DNA of 25,506 nucleotides from JAGORY01 sp964517585 (GCA_964517585.1 CAZFCB010000020.1:1-25506), one strand, 5' to 3'; positions 15,574 to 22,674 are shown, numbered from the stretch's first letter. Notes: generated from the letters alone by a model not told the origin. Numbers and translations: made by a program.

Positions 15574-16788
15574 ATGAAAAAACGTACCAAAGACACGGTC
15601 ACAGAAGCCTTGCAAGCTCTCAAAAACGGCAAATTTGTGATTATTGTGGATGATGAGAAGCGTGAAAATGAAGGAGATTTAGTACTTGCCGCACAGTTTT
15701 CAACGACCGAAAAACTTGCATTCATGATTCGGCACACTGGAGGCGTTGTATGTTTAGCCCTTAGTAACCAGATTGCAGATACACTCGATTTGCCCATCAT
15801 GGTAGCGCGAAATACGAGCAAAAGAGCAACATCGTTCACTGTGAGCATCGAGGCAAGCAAAGGTGTGGATACCGGCATCTCTGCGGCAGATCGTTCTAAA
15901 ACAATTCTTGCAGCAATACATCCAAAAGCGAAACCCGAATCACTCAGCAGGCCTGGTCACGTATTTCCACTGAGAGCACAAGACGGCGGCGTTCTTTGGA
16001 GAAGCGGCCATACCGAAGCGTCCGTGGATCTCTGTAAGATTGCTGGACTCCGTGAAGGCGCAGTTATTAGTGAACTGATGAACGAGAACGGAACAATGAT
16101 GCGACTTCCTGAGCTTAAAAAATTTGCAGAGAAATTTCACATTCCGTTGCTTGCCGTGAAAGATCTCATCGCGAGGCGCCGAAAAGATGAGTCGCTCATC
16201 AGACTTGCCGCCAGAAGCGAACTGGAGACACGCTACGGCCACTTCGAGATTTCGGTCTACACCGATATTTTGCACAGAAAAGAACATGTTGCCCTGAAGA
16301 TGGGCGACGTGAAACCCGGAACGCCGACTCTCGTTCGCGTTCACTCGGAGTGTATTACGGGTGATGTTTTTGAGTCACATCACTGTGACTGTGGGAAGCA
16401 GCTGGATCGTGCCATGAAGATGATCGCAAAAGAGGGGGAGGGCATCATCGTGTATCTTCGTCAGGAAGGACGTGGCATCGGTCTTACAAATAAAATTCGC
16501 GCGTATGCCTTGCAGCACCTTGGGTATGACACAGTTGATGCAAATCGCGCACTCGGTCTTCCGGATGACCTTCGTGAGTACGGCATTGGTGCGCAGATTC
16601 TGAAAGATCTTGGCGCTGGAAAGATGCGCCTCCTCACAAATAATCCCAAAAAAGTCGCAGGCTTAGGTGGCTATGGCCTTGAGATCATTGAGCAGCTCCC
16701 ACTTGAGATAGTGCCGACGAACGTGAAGCAGAAAAAGTACCTCAAAACCAAGAAAGGCCGCATGGGACACAGGCTACGGAAGGTGTAA
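15574..16788 (+). CDS. ribBA: Bifunctional DHBP synthase - GTP cyclohydrolase II
   Basis: A 404-residue fusion supplying both riboflavin precursors. Residues 1 to about 202 are 3,4-dihydroxy-2-butanone-4-phosphate synthase: DDEKRENEGD 26-35, TSFTVSIEAS 86-95, TGISAADRSKTI 100-111 and RSGHTEASVDL 143-153. Residues about 208-404 are GTP cyclohydrolase II: SECITGDVFESHHCDCG with Zn ligands C260, C271 and C273, RQEGRGIGL 296-304 and TNNPKK 355-360. The ATG at 15574 follows a strong extended -10; a GTG 18 nt upstream lies inside that promoter. It is separated from ribE-ribH by the SLH gene but shares their promoter type. Confidence 0.95.
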   Translation: MKKRTKDTVTEALQALKNGKFVIIVDDEKRENEGDLVLAAQFSTTEKLAFMIRHTGGVVCLALSNQIADTLDLPIMVARNTSKRATSFTVSIEASKGVDTGISAADRSKTILAAIHPKAKPESLSRPGHVFPLRAQDGGVLWRSGHTEASVDLCKIAGLREGAVISELMNENGTMMRLPELKKFAEKFHIPLLAVKDLIARRRKDESLIRLAARSELETRYGHFEISVYTDILHRKEHVALKMGDVKPGTPTLVRVHSECITGDVFESHHCDCGKQLDRAMKMIAKEGEGIIVYLRQEGRGIGLTNKIRAYALQHLGYDTVDANRALGLPDDLREYGIGAQILKDLGAGKMRLLTNNPKKVAGLGGYGLEIIEQLPLEIVPTNVKQKKYLKTKKGRMGHRLRKV

Positions 16789-17023
16789 GGGTCAAACTAC
16801 TTCGTGCGTTCTTGGCCTCTGAGCCATAACTATGGTACTTAAACTTATTGCAAAATATATGTCAATTTTGTATACTCAGCTCTTTCGAAGATCATTTACA
16901 ACATTTATTGTAGGGAGTTCATCTGACCCTTGTGCCAGACTTAGCGCAGCCCGATGCTGTGTTGAGGTTTCTATTTAACAGGGGTTAGTTTCCCCTTCCT
17001 ACACTTTCGATGAGGAGTTACGC
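16789..17023. other. Non-coding stretch between ribBA and an unknown gene
   Basis: No convincing gene. It contains a short GGGG/CCCC hairpin near 16981-16995, a TACACT -10-like hexamer at 17000-17005 and GAGGAG at 17012-17017 that serve the following gene. Confidence 0.4.
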
Positions 17024-17407
17024 ATGGCAAGTTTATACCGTTGGCCCAAACATGAGCACACTGACGAAGACTCGGGACATGTGCTCCGAGCAACGACAGT
17101 TCCGACAGGAACAAAGTTTTTTCTGCAGGTGAACAAGCCTGCAGGCAGAAACGTATTGGTGGCAGATTCTTTAGCCACCATGATGGAATTTGACAGGGCA
17201 TGGTTCCCAAAAAAATGGCGAGAAGTAGACCGATGTGAGGGAGCTGAATTTTTTTGCATTCGCTATGTGCCAATAACCGAGACCATCTTCCTTGTTTGGC
17301 GGGTGCTGCACATCGACAATGTTCCATACGACGTATTGACCACATTCGTCGGTACGGAAGCCCATATGCGAAATCTCTTCGCCTACTGTCCGCCTTTGGA
17401 TAAGTAG
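17024..17407 (+). CDS. Hypothetical protein, 127 aa
   Basis: Not recognised. A soluble, mixed alpha/beta-looking protein rich in aromatic residues with three Cys, no signal peptide and no transmembrane helix. It stands out for a real Shine-Dalgarno: GAGGAG lies 6 nt before the ATG, whereas nearly every other gene here lacks one. A TACACT -10 at 17000-17005 would start transcription at the Shine-Dalgarno itself. It converges with the next gene, and two hairpins lie between them. The different initiation signal may mean recent acquisition, but this is speculative. Confidence 0.55.
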   Translation: MASLYRWPKHEHTDEDSGHVLRATTVPTGTKFFLQVNKPAGRNVLVADSLATMMEFDRAWFPKKWREVDRCEGAEFFCIRYVPITETIFLVWRVLHIDNVPYDVLTTFVGTEAHMRNLFAYCPPLDK

Positions 17408-17430
17408 GGTTGCGAGCGAAAGAGGGGATC

Positions 17431-17457
17431 GGGGCAGGTGCGTTACGCACTTGCCCC
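17431..17457 (+). terminator. Strong 12-bp hairpin between convergent genes
   Basis: GGGGCAGGTGCG and CGCACTTGCCCC form a 12-bp stem (one G-T pair) with a TTA loop, 23 bp after the stop at 17407. There is no T-run on the + strand, so it is an atypical terminator for the 17024 gene or only an RNA stabiliser. Confidence 0.4.
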
Positions 17458-17469
17458 AGCTTCTCATAC

Positions 17470-17511
17470 AAAAAAATCCTCCTGAACCGAGGCTAGCGGT
17501 GTTCAGGAGGA
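17470..17511 (-). terminator. Rho-independent terminator of the minus-strand gene
   Basis: Perfect 11-bp arms TCCTCCTGAAC (17477-17487) and GTTCAGGAGGA (17501-17511). Read on the minus strand, the hairpin is followed directly by seven T (17476-17470). It lies 8 bp after the stop of the minus-strand gene. Confidence 0.85.
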
Positions 17512-17519
17512 AGTAGTTG

Positions 17520-18161
17520 TCAGCTCGTGGTGAGCTGGCGGTTTTCTTCGAGCGTTCGGAGAAGTGCTTCTGTGGGATAGTACATGTGCTCTTCTTCGCT
17601 GACGCCGAGGATCATTTCGTCCGTTTTCGTCAGCATTCCAGATCGCACGAGGCGATCAAGCGCCCGATCAAACAGTTCGATGGGCAGAGGATTGAAGAAC
17701 GCGACGATGATCGTCGGTATGTGCTTTCGTTGAAGGAACGACTCCCGCCCGAACGACGTGATTATCTTCCAGCAACCTTTCCAGAAGATCCCACGGATCC
17801 AGCGTGAGTACACCCGCCACACTGGAAGCATATCCCTGTGGATCACTCCGTAGTTCAGACCGTAGAGACATCCTGAGGATGGTTCGTACTCGTTGTCTGT
17901 CTGACCTACGTAGCCTTTGGAGCTCATAAACATTGCGACGACGAGTGCGTCGAAAAGATCGGGAAAAGCGCATCTGATGGCCTCCATAGAAATAGGGTTC
18001 TTGAGGGGAGATAGTTCGTCTCCCATGGTTCTCGCACAGTGCGTGAACCGAGGACGATAGGAACGTGAGTAACTCATACCGCCACACATGGCACACTCCG
18101 ATGATGGAAAGGAACGGGTGTCATCTGAACCATCAGACGACGGGTACTGCAGTACGCGCAC
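17520..18161 (-). CDS. Hypothetical protein, up to 213 aa
   Basis: Not recognised. The start is uncertain: GTG at 18161, ATG at 18089 or ATG at 18077. The longest form has a CxxCGG knuckle near residues 23-28 that would be partly lost from the shorter ones. The middle is rich in Trp, Tyr and Gly. The last 50 residues (LFDRALDRLVRSGMLTKTD...) look like a winged-helix or similar helical unit. A clear intrinsic terminator follows the stop. Codon use resembles the neighbours. A regulatory role is only a guess from the C-terminus. Confidence 0.6.
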   Translation of the reverse strand: MRVLQYPSSDGSDDTRSFPSSECAMCGGMSYSRSYRPRFTHCARTMGDELSPLKNPISMEAIRCAFPDLFDALVVAMFMSSKGYVGQTDNEYEPSSGCLYGLNYGVIHRDMLPVWRVYSRWIRGIFWKGCWKIITSFGRESFLQRKHIPTIIVAFFNPLPIELFDRALDRLVRSGMLTKTDEMILGVSEEEHMYYPTEALLRTLEENRQLTTS

Positions 18162-18249
18162 ACCGTACGGAGGTGCGTTCTCAAAAGAAAATTTTTGGGG
18201 AAAAAAATATAAAATTGAAATTTATGTTTAATTCTGAACAAATATTATA

Positions 18250-18255
18250 TATAAT
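18250..18255 (+). promoter_or_regulatory. Consensus -10 TATAAT for a leaderless transcript
   Basis: TATAAT ends 6 nt before the ATG at 18262, in an A/T-rich stretch (18185-18260) unlike the surrounding DNA. Expected transcription start is on the ATG. No good -35 at 16-18 nt. Confidence 0.5.
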
Positions 18256-18261
18256 ATACAC

Positions 18262-18921
18262 ATGATGACGATTGCTCAAACCATTGAAAAAGTCATCGCA
18301 GGACATCCTTCGTACGGAGAAGCCCTACGTGAAGGCATTGTAAATTTCAGTGCTCTTGCTCGGAAGATGATGCCGGACATCGAAGATATTCTGCTTGAAA
18401 CAGTGACAGAAGGTTCTGTGGTGATGGCACTGCGTCGTCATGCAACGACACTCGCAGGAAAATATCCCAAAGAAACTGTGCATCCGATCAAGAACATTAC
18501 CGTCAGATCCGAGATCGTAGAACTTGCATTCGCATCGACTCCCGAACTGAATAAGATTCATCAGACATTACTCATGATCGCAGAAAAGCATGACAATCCT
18601 TTTCTTGCCTATGGTCAGGGAACGGGGGAGTCTACGTTTGACTGCAGTGCAGTCCTCTTGCCGCATCTGGAGGAACTCACCAAAGGACAGAAGAGAATTG
18701 CCAAATTTACGAATCTCTCTGTCATCAGTATCCGCATGCCGCTCGATACCGTCACGCTACCCGGTGTGTATTATCCGTTTGTGAAGGCTTTTGCTTGGTC
18801 AAGGATCAATGTCTACCAGATCATCTCGTACTTTACGGAAGTCAATTTCATCATCGATGATAAAGACATCGAGCGAGCATTTACGCTGATGAAAACTCTC
18901 GCAAAGCGCGGACAGAAATGA
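18262..18921 (+). CDS. Uncharacterised protein with C-terminal ACT-like domain
   Basis: A 219-residue soluble protein. Residues about 1-60 (YGEALREGIVNFSALARKMMPDIE then EGSVVMALRRHA) look like a small helical, HTH-like module. I recall this pattern from uncharacterised archaeal and bacterial proteins but cannot name a family. The last 50 residues (FVKAFAWSRINVYQIISYFTEVNFIIDDKDIERAF) match the shape of the second half of an ACT domain of the aspartokinase type ('L...gInv..I.q..se.n....v...d...A'). A ligand-responsive regulator is the likely role; which amino acid it senses is unknown. The start is supported by TATAAT 6 nt upstream. It stands as a single gene. Confidence 0.7.
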   Translation: MMTIAQTIEKVIAGHPSYGEALREGIVNFSALARKMMPDIEDILLETVTEGSVVMALRRHATTLAGKYPKETVHPIKNITVRSEIVELAFASTPELNKIHQTLLMIAEKHDNPFLAYGQGTGESTFDCSAVLLPHLEELTKGQKRIAKFTNLSVISIRMPLDTVTLPGVYYPFVKAFAWSRINVYQIISYFTEVNFIIDDKDIERAFTLMKTLAKRGQK

Positions 18922-19040
18922 ATACGTATTCTATTGGCACCTACAGAGATTTCTTACTATCGAAACATGAGAATTTCACATTAGATGGTTTCTAAGCTTC
19001 CCTGCATAGCAGGCAAATGCTTCCACTAATCAATAAAAAA

Positions 19041-19049
19041 TGGTATAAT
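19041..19049 (+). promoter_or_regulatory. Extended -10 promoter TGGTATAAT
   Basis: TG-g-TATAAT at 19041-19049 with TTCCAC (19021-19026) 17 nt upstream as a weak -35. The predicted start is near 19056, a 15-nt leader without Shine-Dalgarno before the ATG at 19071. Confidence 0.6.
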
Positions 19050-19070
19050 AGTAAAAATACACAAGACAAT

Positions 19071-20684
19071 ATGAAAAACATTGATGCGGGATTTCATGGC
19101 TCGAATGACAAGAAAGATACCACTATAGACGCCTTCTATAGGGTTAAGAATAATGATCTTTGGCGTTCTCTGAAGCCTGCACACGAGGAGGTACATGAGC
19201 AGACACAGAAGGTGCTTGAATCAATGCCGATAGCACAAGCCGCATTCCGAGATGCACTTGGTGAAGAAGGTATGAAAAAGCTTGCAATCAATATCACGAT
19301 GAATCCACGTGTTTTCGAGACATATCCTCCTCAATACCTCGGATCAGTCGCTGTCCGGTACCAAGCAGACGGTTCAACGAAAAGTCTGGAACTAGAAGAG
19401 CACGTTACGTGGAAAGGAAACATTGGAGTGCATATGAATGCTGCACGAAAATATGCCCTTGAAGATAACGGCATCATCGGTGGCAAGAGTGTCAAGTCTC
19501 ACGCGAAAGACGATATCAATGGCGTTCCAAGAGAACTCGTGATGAATGCTCTTCTGAAGCTCGCAAGTCGTATCAAAACGGGAGAATCAGCCAACAATGT
19601 AGATAAGATTTTGGATCCTGATGCGCCTCCGTTTTCTCGTATTGATCCGCCGCGTGAACAGCCAAAAGCAGATTCAGATCCATCGAAGGATACAGACATA
19701 GCCACAGAGCCTCCGCCTGCAGAACCCGAAGAGCAACCAGAGGAGCCTTCTGTCTTTACGCGCATAGGAAATGCGATTGGTTCTCTTCCGTCTCCCATGG
19801 AACCGTTGATCCACGCAAAGGAAACGTACGATCTTGCAACACGCGCAGGTCGTTTGTCGGCAGATTGGGCAGCTAGGCCTCTTCTTTCATCTTCGCTCAG
19901 CGCCATAGATGGATATCCCGAAAAGGCAGAGCAAATGAATGCATGCATAACGAGTCAAATAGAGTCCGTGCTCACAGGTATTCCCGAGAGCCTCGGCAAG
20001 CGCAGTTTCTACGATATTCTCAGTCTTCCGTTTCAAGTATTTAGCGGCGTAAGTCGTGCCCAACGACAAACATGGAAAGCACACCTTGATCTTGCAGAAG
20101 CGTGTATGAAAGCAAGCGATCGCCTCGAGAAGTCATTAGTGAGTGTCGATGCCGCTGTACAACCTGTGCTACTGGATGAGTATGCGGCATTGATGATTGA
20201 TATTCGTTCGGGTGCTATTCAAGATTTTGCTTCTATCAATACGAAGATTGATGCAGCAATCGATATTTTAGATGCTACCGAGGCTGCTATGAAGGCGACG
20301 GAAAACGTAGCAAGTGTCGTGACAAGCCTGCATCCTGGCGTTGGCTTTGCTTATACACTCTCATCCAATGTCGTGAAAGTGAGTACGGGTCAACGAACAG
20401 GTGATGAGGCCGCACTGGATATAGCACTGAGTCTCGTTGGAGGGAAAATAGTGCGAGGAGTTTCTTCACAGGGAATGGCTATACTTATTCGTAATCCACT
20501 AGCGAAAGCGACTCTCTCTCGTATGGGAAGTGTCGTATCAAAGGCTGCTCAGCAGTTGAGTAAGAATCCCGCAGCGGTTCAAACTATTATTTCTGATGTA
20601 GTCCAAGAAATTGTCGCGTTTAATGTTGGTAATGATCTGAAGGACATGTATGCAGATCTAAAGAATGAGATTCTGATTGCATAA
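19071..20684 (+). CDS. Large hypothetical protein with Pro/Glu-rich linker, 537 aa
   Basis: Not recognised. Three regions are visible. Residues 1 to about 180 are charged and soluble. A linker at about 190-230 is rich in Pro, Glu, Asp and Ser. A helical C-terminal half has amphipathic repeats and hydrophobic stretches near LHPGVGFAYTLSSNVVKVSTGQRTGDEAALDIALSLVGGKIV. That stretch is reminiscent of the 'PGVG...GD...AA' pre-toxin or pore-associated segments of polymorphic toxins; I treat this as a hint only. No signal peptide is seen. The ATG at 19071 is preferred over an in-frame ATG at 19017 because the extended -10 lies between them. It is the last gene before the tRNA-Arg cassette array. Confidence 0.65.
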   Translation: MKNIDAGFHGSNDKKDTTIDAFYRVKNNDLWRSLKPAHEEVHEQTQKVLESMPIAQAAFRDALGEEGMKKLAINITMNPRVFETYPPQYLGSVAVRYQADGSTKSLELEEHVTWKGNIGVHMNAARKYALEDNGIIGGKSVKSHAKDDINGVPRELVMNALLKLASRIKTGESANNVDKILDPDAPPFSRIDPPREQPKADSDPSKDTDIATEPPPAEPEEQPEEPSVFTRIGNAIGSLPSPMEPLIHAKETYDLATRAGRLSADWAARPLLSSSLSAIDGYPEKAEQMNACITSQIESVLTGIPESLGKRSFYDILSLPFQVFSGVSRAQRQTWKAHLDLAEACMKASDRLEKSLVSVDAAVQPVLLDEYAALMIDIRSGAIQDFASINTKIDAAIDILDATEAAMKATENVASVVTSLHPGVGFAYTLSSNVVKVSTGQRTGDEAALDIALSLVGGKIVRGVSSQGMAILIRNPLAKATLSRMGSVVSKAAQQLSKNPAAVQTIISDVVQEIVAFNVGNDLKDMYADLKNEILIA

Positions 20685-20744
20685 GATAATGCTTGGTAAC
20701 CCTAGGAAACAAAAAAGATTTTACTGTATCCTTGGTGTCTACAT

Positions 20745-20822
20745 GCGCCTGTAGCTCAGTCCGGATAGAGCACTTGGCTTCGAACCAAGGGGTCGCAGGT
20801 TCGAATCCTGCCGGGCGCACCA
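20745..20822 (+). tRNA. tRNA-Arg (anticodon UCG), CCA encoded
   Basis: Full cloverleaf. The acceptor stem GCGCCTG pairs with CGGGCGC (one T-G pair), followed by discriminator A and a genomic CCA. The D-arm contains GTAGCTCAG. The anticodon stem CTTGG/CCAAG encloses loop CTTCGAA, giving anticodon TCG, which reads the Arg codon CGA. The T-arm is GCAGG-TTCGAAT-CCTGC. Its last 10 nt, GGGCGCACCA, recur eight times downstream on the same strand, and its last 17 nt recur exactly at 22577-22593, making this gene the apparent anchor of the array. Confidence 0.97.
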
Positions 20823-20954
20823 TATCAAAAACTTATCAGAGACCGTCGCAATGATCAGGGTTGGAAGGAAATCGCCTGAGTGAGGAGGTCATGAATGGGA
20901 CGCTCGTAGGGAAGATAGCGAGTAATCATCTCTCACATTTGATTGATATACAAA

Positions 20955-21494
20955 TTATTCGTTAGTCTTATCCGATTCATCTGGCCGATGTTGCTTTGGT
21001 CGGTTTCCTGCCCTTATTGACTTCAACTCTTGCAACTCTTCAGAAGTGGGTCTATATGCTAAAACTTCACCTCCCCCAAGATGTAATGCTACAAATTCCC
21101 AACCTTGACGTGCCGCTAAATAACGTTTTCGCACAGCAACTAAATTGCCTCGAATCAATTGCGCAGTTGAAGAAAATCCACTTGTTTCAATATGTCCAAG
21201 TTGTGCCATGAGCATATCTATTATTCCTGGATGTGTTGCCCGTGAACCATTCGTTGTTTGTAGTGGAATGGTTGCGAAATCTACTACTGCCCCAAGACCT
21301 TTTTTCGAATACTCTCTATTTTCATTAGCTTCTAATAATTGAATAGACAATTCTAGCTGACGGATAGCTATTTCTACCGATTCCGATATTGCTTCGACAG
21401 GATGCACAAAAACCTCTTGAACTGGACTATCAGGCATTTTTTGCCTGACAATGATTTCCAAATGATGGCCTTGTTGCTGTTCAGCAGAGCTCAT
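20955..21494 (-). CDS. Hypothetical protein of cassette C1, 179 aa
   Basis: Not recognised. A soluble protein with an amphipathic helix near residues 36-60 (SVEIAIRQLELSIQLLEANENREYS) and a very polar C-terminal tail. No signal peptide or membrane segment. It is read toward the tRNA and is the only gene of cassette C1. The ATG at 21494 has a near-perfect promoter 8 nt upstream. The 132 bp between its stop and the tRNA hold no gene but include CTTATCAGAG (20832-20841), the inverse complement of CTCTGATAAG in the repeat at the other end of the cassette. Confidence 0.7.
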   Translation of the reverse strand: MSSAEQQQGHHLEIIVRQKMPDSPVQEVFVHPVEAISESVEIAIRQLELSIQLLEANENREYSKKGLGAVVDFATIPLQTTNGSRATHPGIIDMLMAQLGHIETSGFSSTAQLIRGNLVAVRKRYLAARQGWEFVALHLGGGEVLAYRPTSEELQELKSIRAGNRPKQHRPDESDKTNE

Positions 21495-21502
21495 TAAAAA
21501 TT

Positions 21503-21530
21503 ATTATATTAAAAAATAATTATGTGTCAA
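21503..21530 (-). promoter_or_regulatory. Consensus promoter TTGACA-N16-TATAAT of the C1 gene
   Basis: On the minus strand TTGACA (21530-21525), 16-nt spacer, TATAAT (21508-21503), then 8 nt to the ATG at 21494. It is the best sigma70 match in the window and implies a nearly leaderless mRNA. It makes the cassette transcriptionally self-sufficient. Confidence 0.8.
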
Positions 21531-21571
21531 TATAAAGACAAGTAAAATTGTCAAAATCTCAACATCAAACT

Positions 21572-21602
21572 ATTCTCTGATAAGCTCCCATAGGGCGCAC
21601 CA
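21572..21602 (+). repeat. Array repeat R1, class A (ends cassette C1)
   Basis: 31 nt: ATTCTC + TGATAAGC + TCCCATA + GGGCGCACCA. It aligns without gaps to R2, R3 and R6. CCC-ATA-GGG flanked by GC on both sides can form a small hairpin. It contains the tandem stops TGA-TAA. Confidence 0.85.
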
Positions 21603-21662
21603 ACGATGTATTCCCGTCGGTTTCATTGCTATTCGCTTCATGAAGATTTAATATATTTTCCT

Positions 21663-21884
21663 ATGGCAGATGACATTACCAACATCGTGCTTTTGCAGCA
21701 TATAATGGCAATGAAAACCGGACTTGAGTCACAGATTGCCGCTCTAGATGTCAAGCTCACCACTGAAATGCGGAATGGCTTTGAAGAAGCGCGAGAACAT
21801 CGGCAGGCACTACAAGAAGATCTTGAAGCTACGATGAAGATGCTCGGAAAGCACGAAAGAAAGCTTTCTCGACTCAGTTCCTGA
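21663..21884 (+). CDS. Small coiled-coil protein of cassette C2, 73 aa
   Basis: From ATG 21663 the protein (MADDITNIVLLQHIMAMKTG...) is almost wholly helical and charged, with heptad-like spacing over about residues 10-70 (LESQIAALDVKLTTEMRNGFEEAREHR...). It probably forms a coiled coil. Similar short coiled-coil proteins are common in small-genome bacteria, with unknown function. TTGCTA-N17-TAATAT (21626-21654) lies 8 nt before this ATG; an earlier in-frame ATG at 21606, 3 nt after repeat R1, is possible. Its stop codon is the TGA inside repeat R2, so the array repeat supplies the end of the gene. It is the only cassette gene read on the + strand. Confidence 0.65.
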   Translation: MADDITNIVLLQHIMAMKTGLESQIAALDVKLTTEMRNGFEEAREHRQALQEDLEATMKMLGKHERKLSRLSS

Positions 21885-21906
21885 TAAGCTTTCATAGGGC
21901 GCACCA
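21876..21906 (+). repeat. Array repeat R2, class A (ends cassette C2)
   Basis: 31 nt: AGTTCC + TGATAAGC + TTTCATA + GGGCGCACCA. The TTT replaces CCC of R1 but can still pair with GGG through G-T wobble in part. Its TGA (21882-21884) is the stop codon of the C2 gene. Confidence 0.85.
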
Positions 21907-21910
21907 TTGA

Positions 21911-22177
21911 TCACAATCTACTCTCAAAATTCTCATACACCACCGATCGATGTCCGATGGCAAAAATTTTCACAACACCTTCTTCGATGCGAAACACAAC
22001 GCGATAATCACCGACTCGCAGTCTTCGGTATCCCTTCAGTGAACGACGTAACGGCTTTCCAAAGACCTCCGGATGGGTTGTCAGTTTTTCCGAGATCGCA
22101 TGTTGGATGCGCCCTTTTTCTTTTTTTGGTAGTGCTGGAATATCATGCCGAACGACCTCGTGTTGATAACGAAGCAT
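21911..22177 (-). CDS. relE: RelE/ParE-superfamily mRNA interferase toxin
   Basis: An 88-residue protein with the RelE pattern: YQHEVVRHDIPALPKKEKGRIQ at the N-terminus, H35-PEVFGKPL, LKGYRRLRVGDYRVVF near 47-62 and IGHRSVVYE near 74-82. RelE toxins cut ribosome-bound mRNA; this role is from the family. The ATG at 22177 lies just after the antitoxin stop at 22182 (4-bp gap), so the two form one operon with the antitoxin first. The frame is open further upstream, but that extension overlaps the antitoxin in another frame and is rejected. The toxin stop lies 4 bp after repeat R2. Confidence 0.88.
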   Translation of the reverse strand: MLRYQHEVVRHDIPALPKKEKGRIQHAISEKLTTHPEVFGKPLRRSLKGYRRLRVGDYRVVFRIEEGVVKIFAIGHRSVVYENFESRL

Positions 22178-22181
22178 GAAC

Positions 22182-22403
22182 TCATGCCCACGCTTCTTCA
22201 TGGGATACAAATGTTGCATCTTTAGTATCACGTTTTTCAGCGATTGCATTCCATACGTCATCCTCTTCGATTTCGATGGCAAGTTGAATGAGGTGCAATG
22301 CCTTCGTCGCATGGGGCACGTCATCACGTTCCGCGAGGGCAGACACAGCCTCTTCGATATCCTTGGGTAAACTCATATTGAGACGTTTCTTGAGTGTAGG
22401 CAT
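22182..22403 (-). CDS. relB: RelB/RHH-type antitoxin
   Basis: A 73-residue protein. KKRLNMSLPKDIEEAVSALAERDDVP forms the beta-strand and first helix of a ribbon-helix-helix DNA-binding domain. The acidic C-terminal part (LAIEIEEDDVWNAIAEKRD...VSHEEAWA) would wrap and neutralise the toxin. It precedes the toxin gene by 4 bp. It probably represses its own operon with the toxin as co-repressor, because a perfect 11-bp palindrome overlaps the -10 element upstream. No Shine-Dalgarno sequence precedes the ATG. Confidence 0.88.
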   Translation of the reverse strand: MPTLKKRLNMSLPKDIEEAVSALAERDDVPHATKALHLIQLAIEIEEDDVWNAIAEKRDTKDATFVSHEEAWA

Positions 22404-22427
22404 GAAGAACTAGGAGAAATGATACTC

Positions 22428-22453
22428 TTAGTGTAACAAAAGTGTTACACTAA
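22428..22453 (-). promoter_or_regulatory. Operator palindrome and -10 of the toxin-antitoxin operon
   Basis: Perfect inverted repeat TTAGTGTAACA (22428-22438), 4-nt spacer, TGTTACACTAA (22443-22453). On the minus strand the proximal arm contains TG-t-TACACT, an extended -10 at 22438-22430, about 20 nt before the predicted leader end at the ATG 22403. An antitoxin bound here would block the promoter. It ends 8 bp before repeat R3. Confidence 0.75.
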
Positions 22454-22460
22454 AGCAAGC

Positions 22461-22491
22461 AGTTCCAGATAAGCTCCCACAGGGCGCACCA
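22461..22491 (+). repeat. Array repeat R3, class A (ends cassette C3)
   Basis: 31 nt: AGTTCC + AGATAAGC + TCCCACA + GGGCGCACCA. CCC-ACA-GGG keeps the hairpin. Gapless with R1, R2 and R6. Confidence 0.85.
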
Positions 22492-22566
22492 TTCGTCACT
22501 TCGCACTTCACTTCGTTCAGCACGAGTTCCTCATGGCAAGCCACGAGGTTCAAACTTGCCCTGAAT

Positions 22567-22593
22567 TTTCGAAGGGTCCTGCCGGGCGCACCA
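22567..22593 (+). repeat. Array repeat R4, class B (ends unit C4)
   Basis: TTTCGAA + GGG + TCCTGCC + GGGCGCACCA. The last 17 nt are identical to the tRNA-Arg end (20806-20822), and TTCGAA matches the T-loop, with GGG inserted. This is the copy closest to the tRNA. Confidence 0.85.
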
Positions 22594-22640
22594 ACTCTAA
22601 TTCCCTACAAAAACTGCCGAAGAACGGACGCAGCATCGAG

Positions 22641-22672
22641 GCCATGAGTTTATCGAATGGCTGGGCGCACCA
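22641..22672 (+). repeat. Array repeat R5, class B' (ends unit C5)
   Basis: GCCATGAGTTTATCGAATGGC followed by TGGGCGCACCA minus the shared C; GCCAT/ATGGC arms form a hairpin directly before the core. Nearly identical to R8. Confidence 0.8.
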
Positions 22673-22674
22673 AA

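Larger units (their letters stand above)
22492..22672 (+). repeat. Non-coding units C4+C5, first copy of a composite repeat
   Basis: C4 (22492-22593) and C5 (22594-22672) carry no gene. C4 has GGCAAG/CTTGCC arms around a variable loop and resembles C7. C5 is 79 nt and identical to C8 at 77 of 79 positions. Together with C7+C8 they flank the methyltransferase cassette C6 as direct repeats. The palindromic, Cys-less non-coding character suggests REP-like elements, but no named family is recognised. Confidence 0.85.

Noticed and set aside
16787..16931. 8-bp inverted repeat AAGGGTCA / TGACCCTT bounding 145 bp after ribBA
   Set aside because: Short, no target duplication seen, and could be chance; not enough to call a miniature transposon.
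19001..19013. Hairpin CCTGC-ATA-GCAGG as a terminator of the ACT-like gene
   Set aside because: Only 5 bp, no T-run, and 80 bp past the stop.
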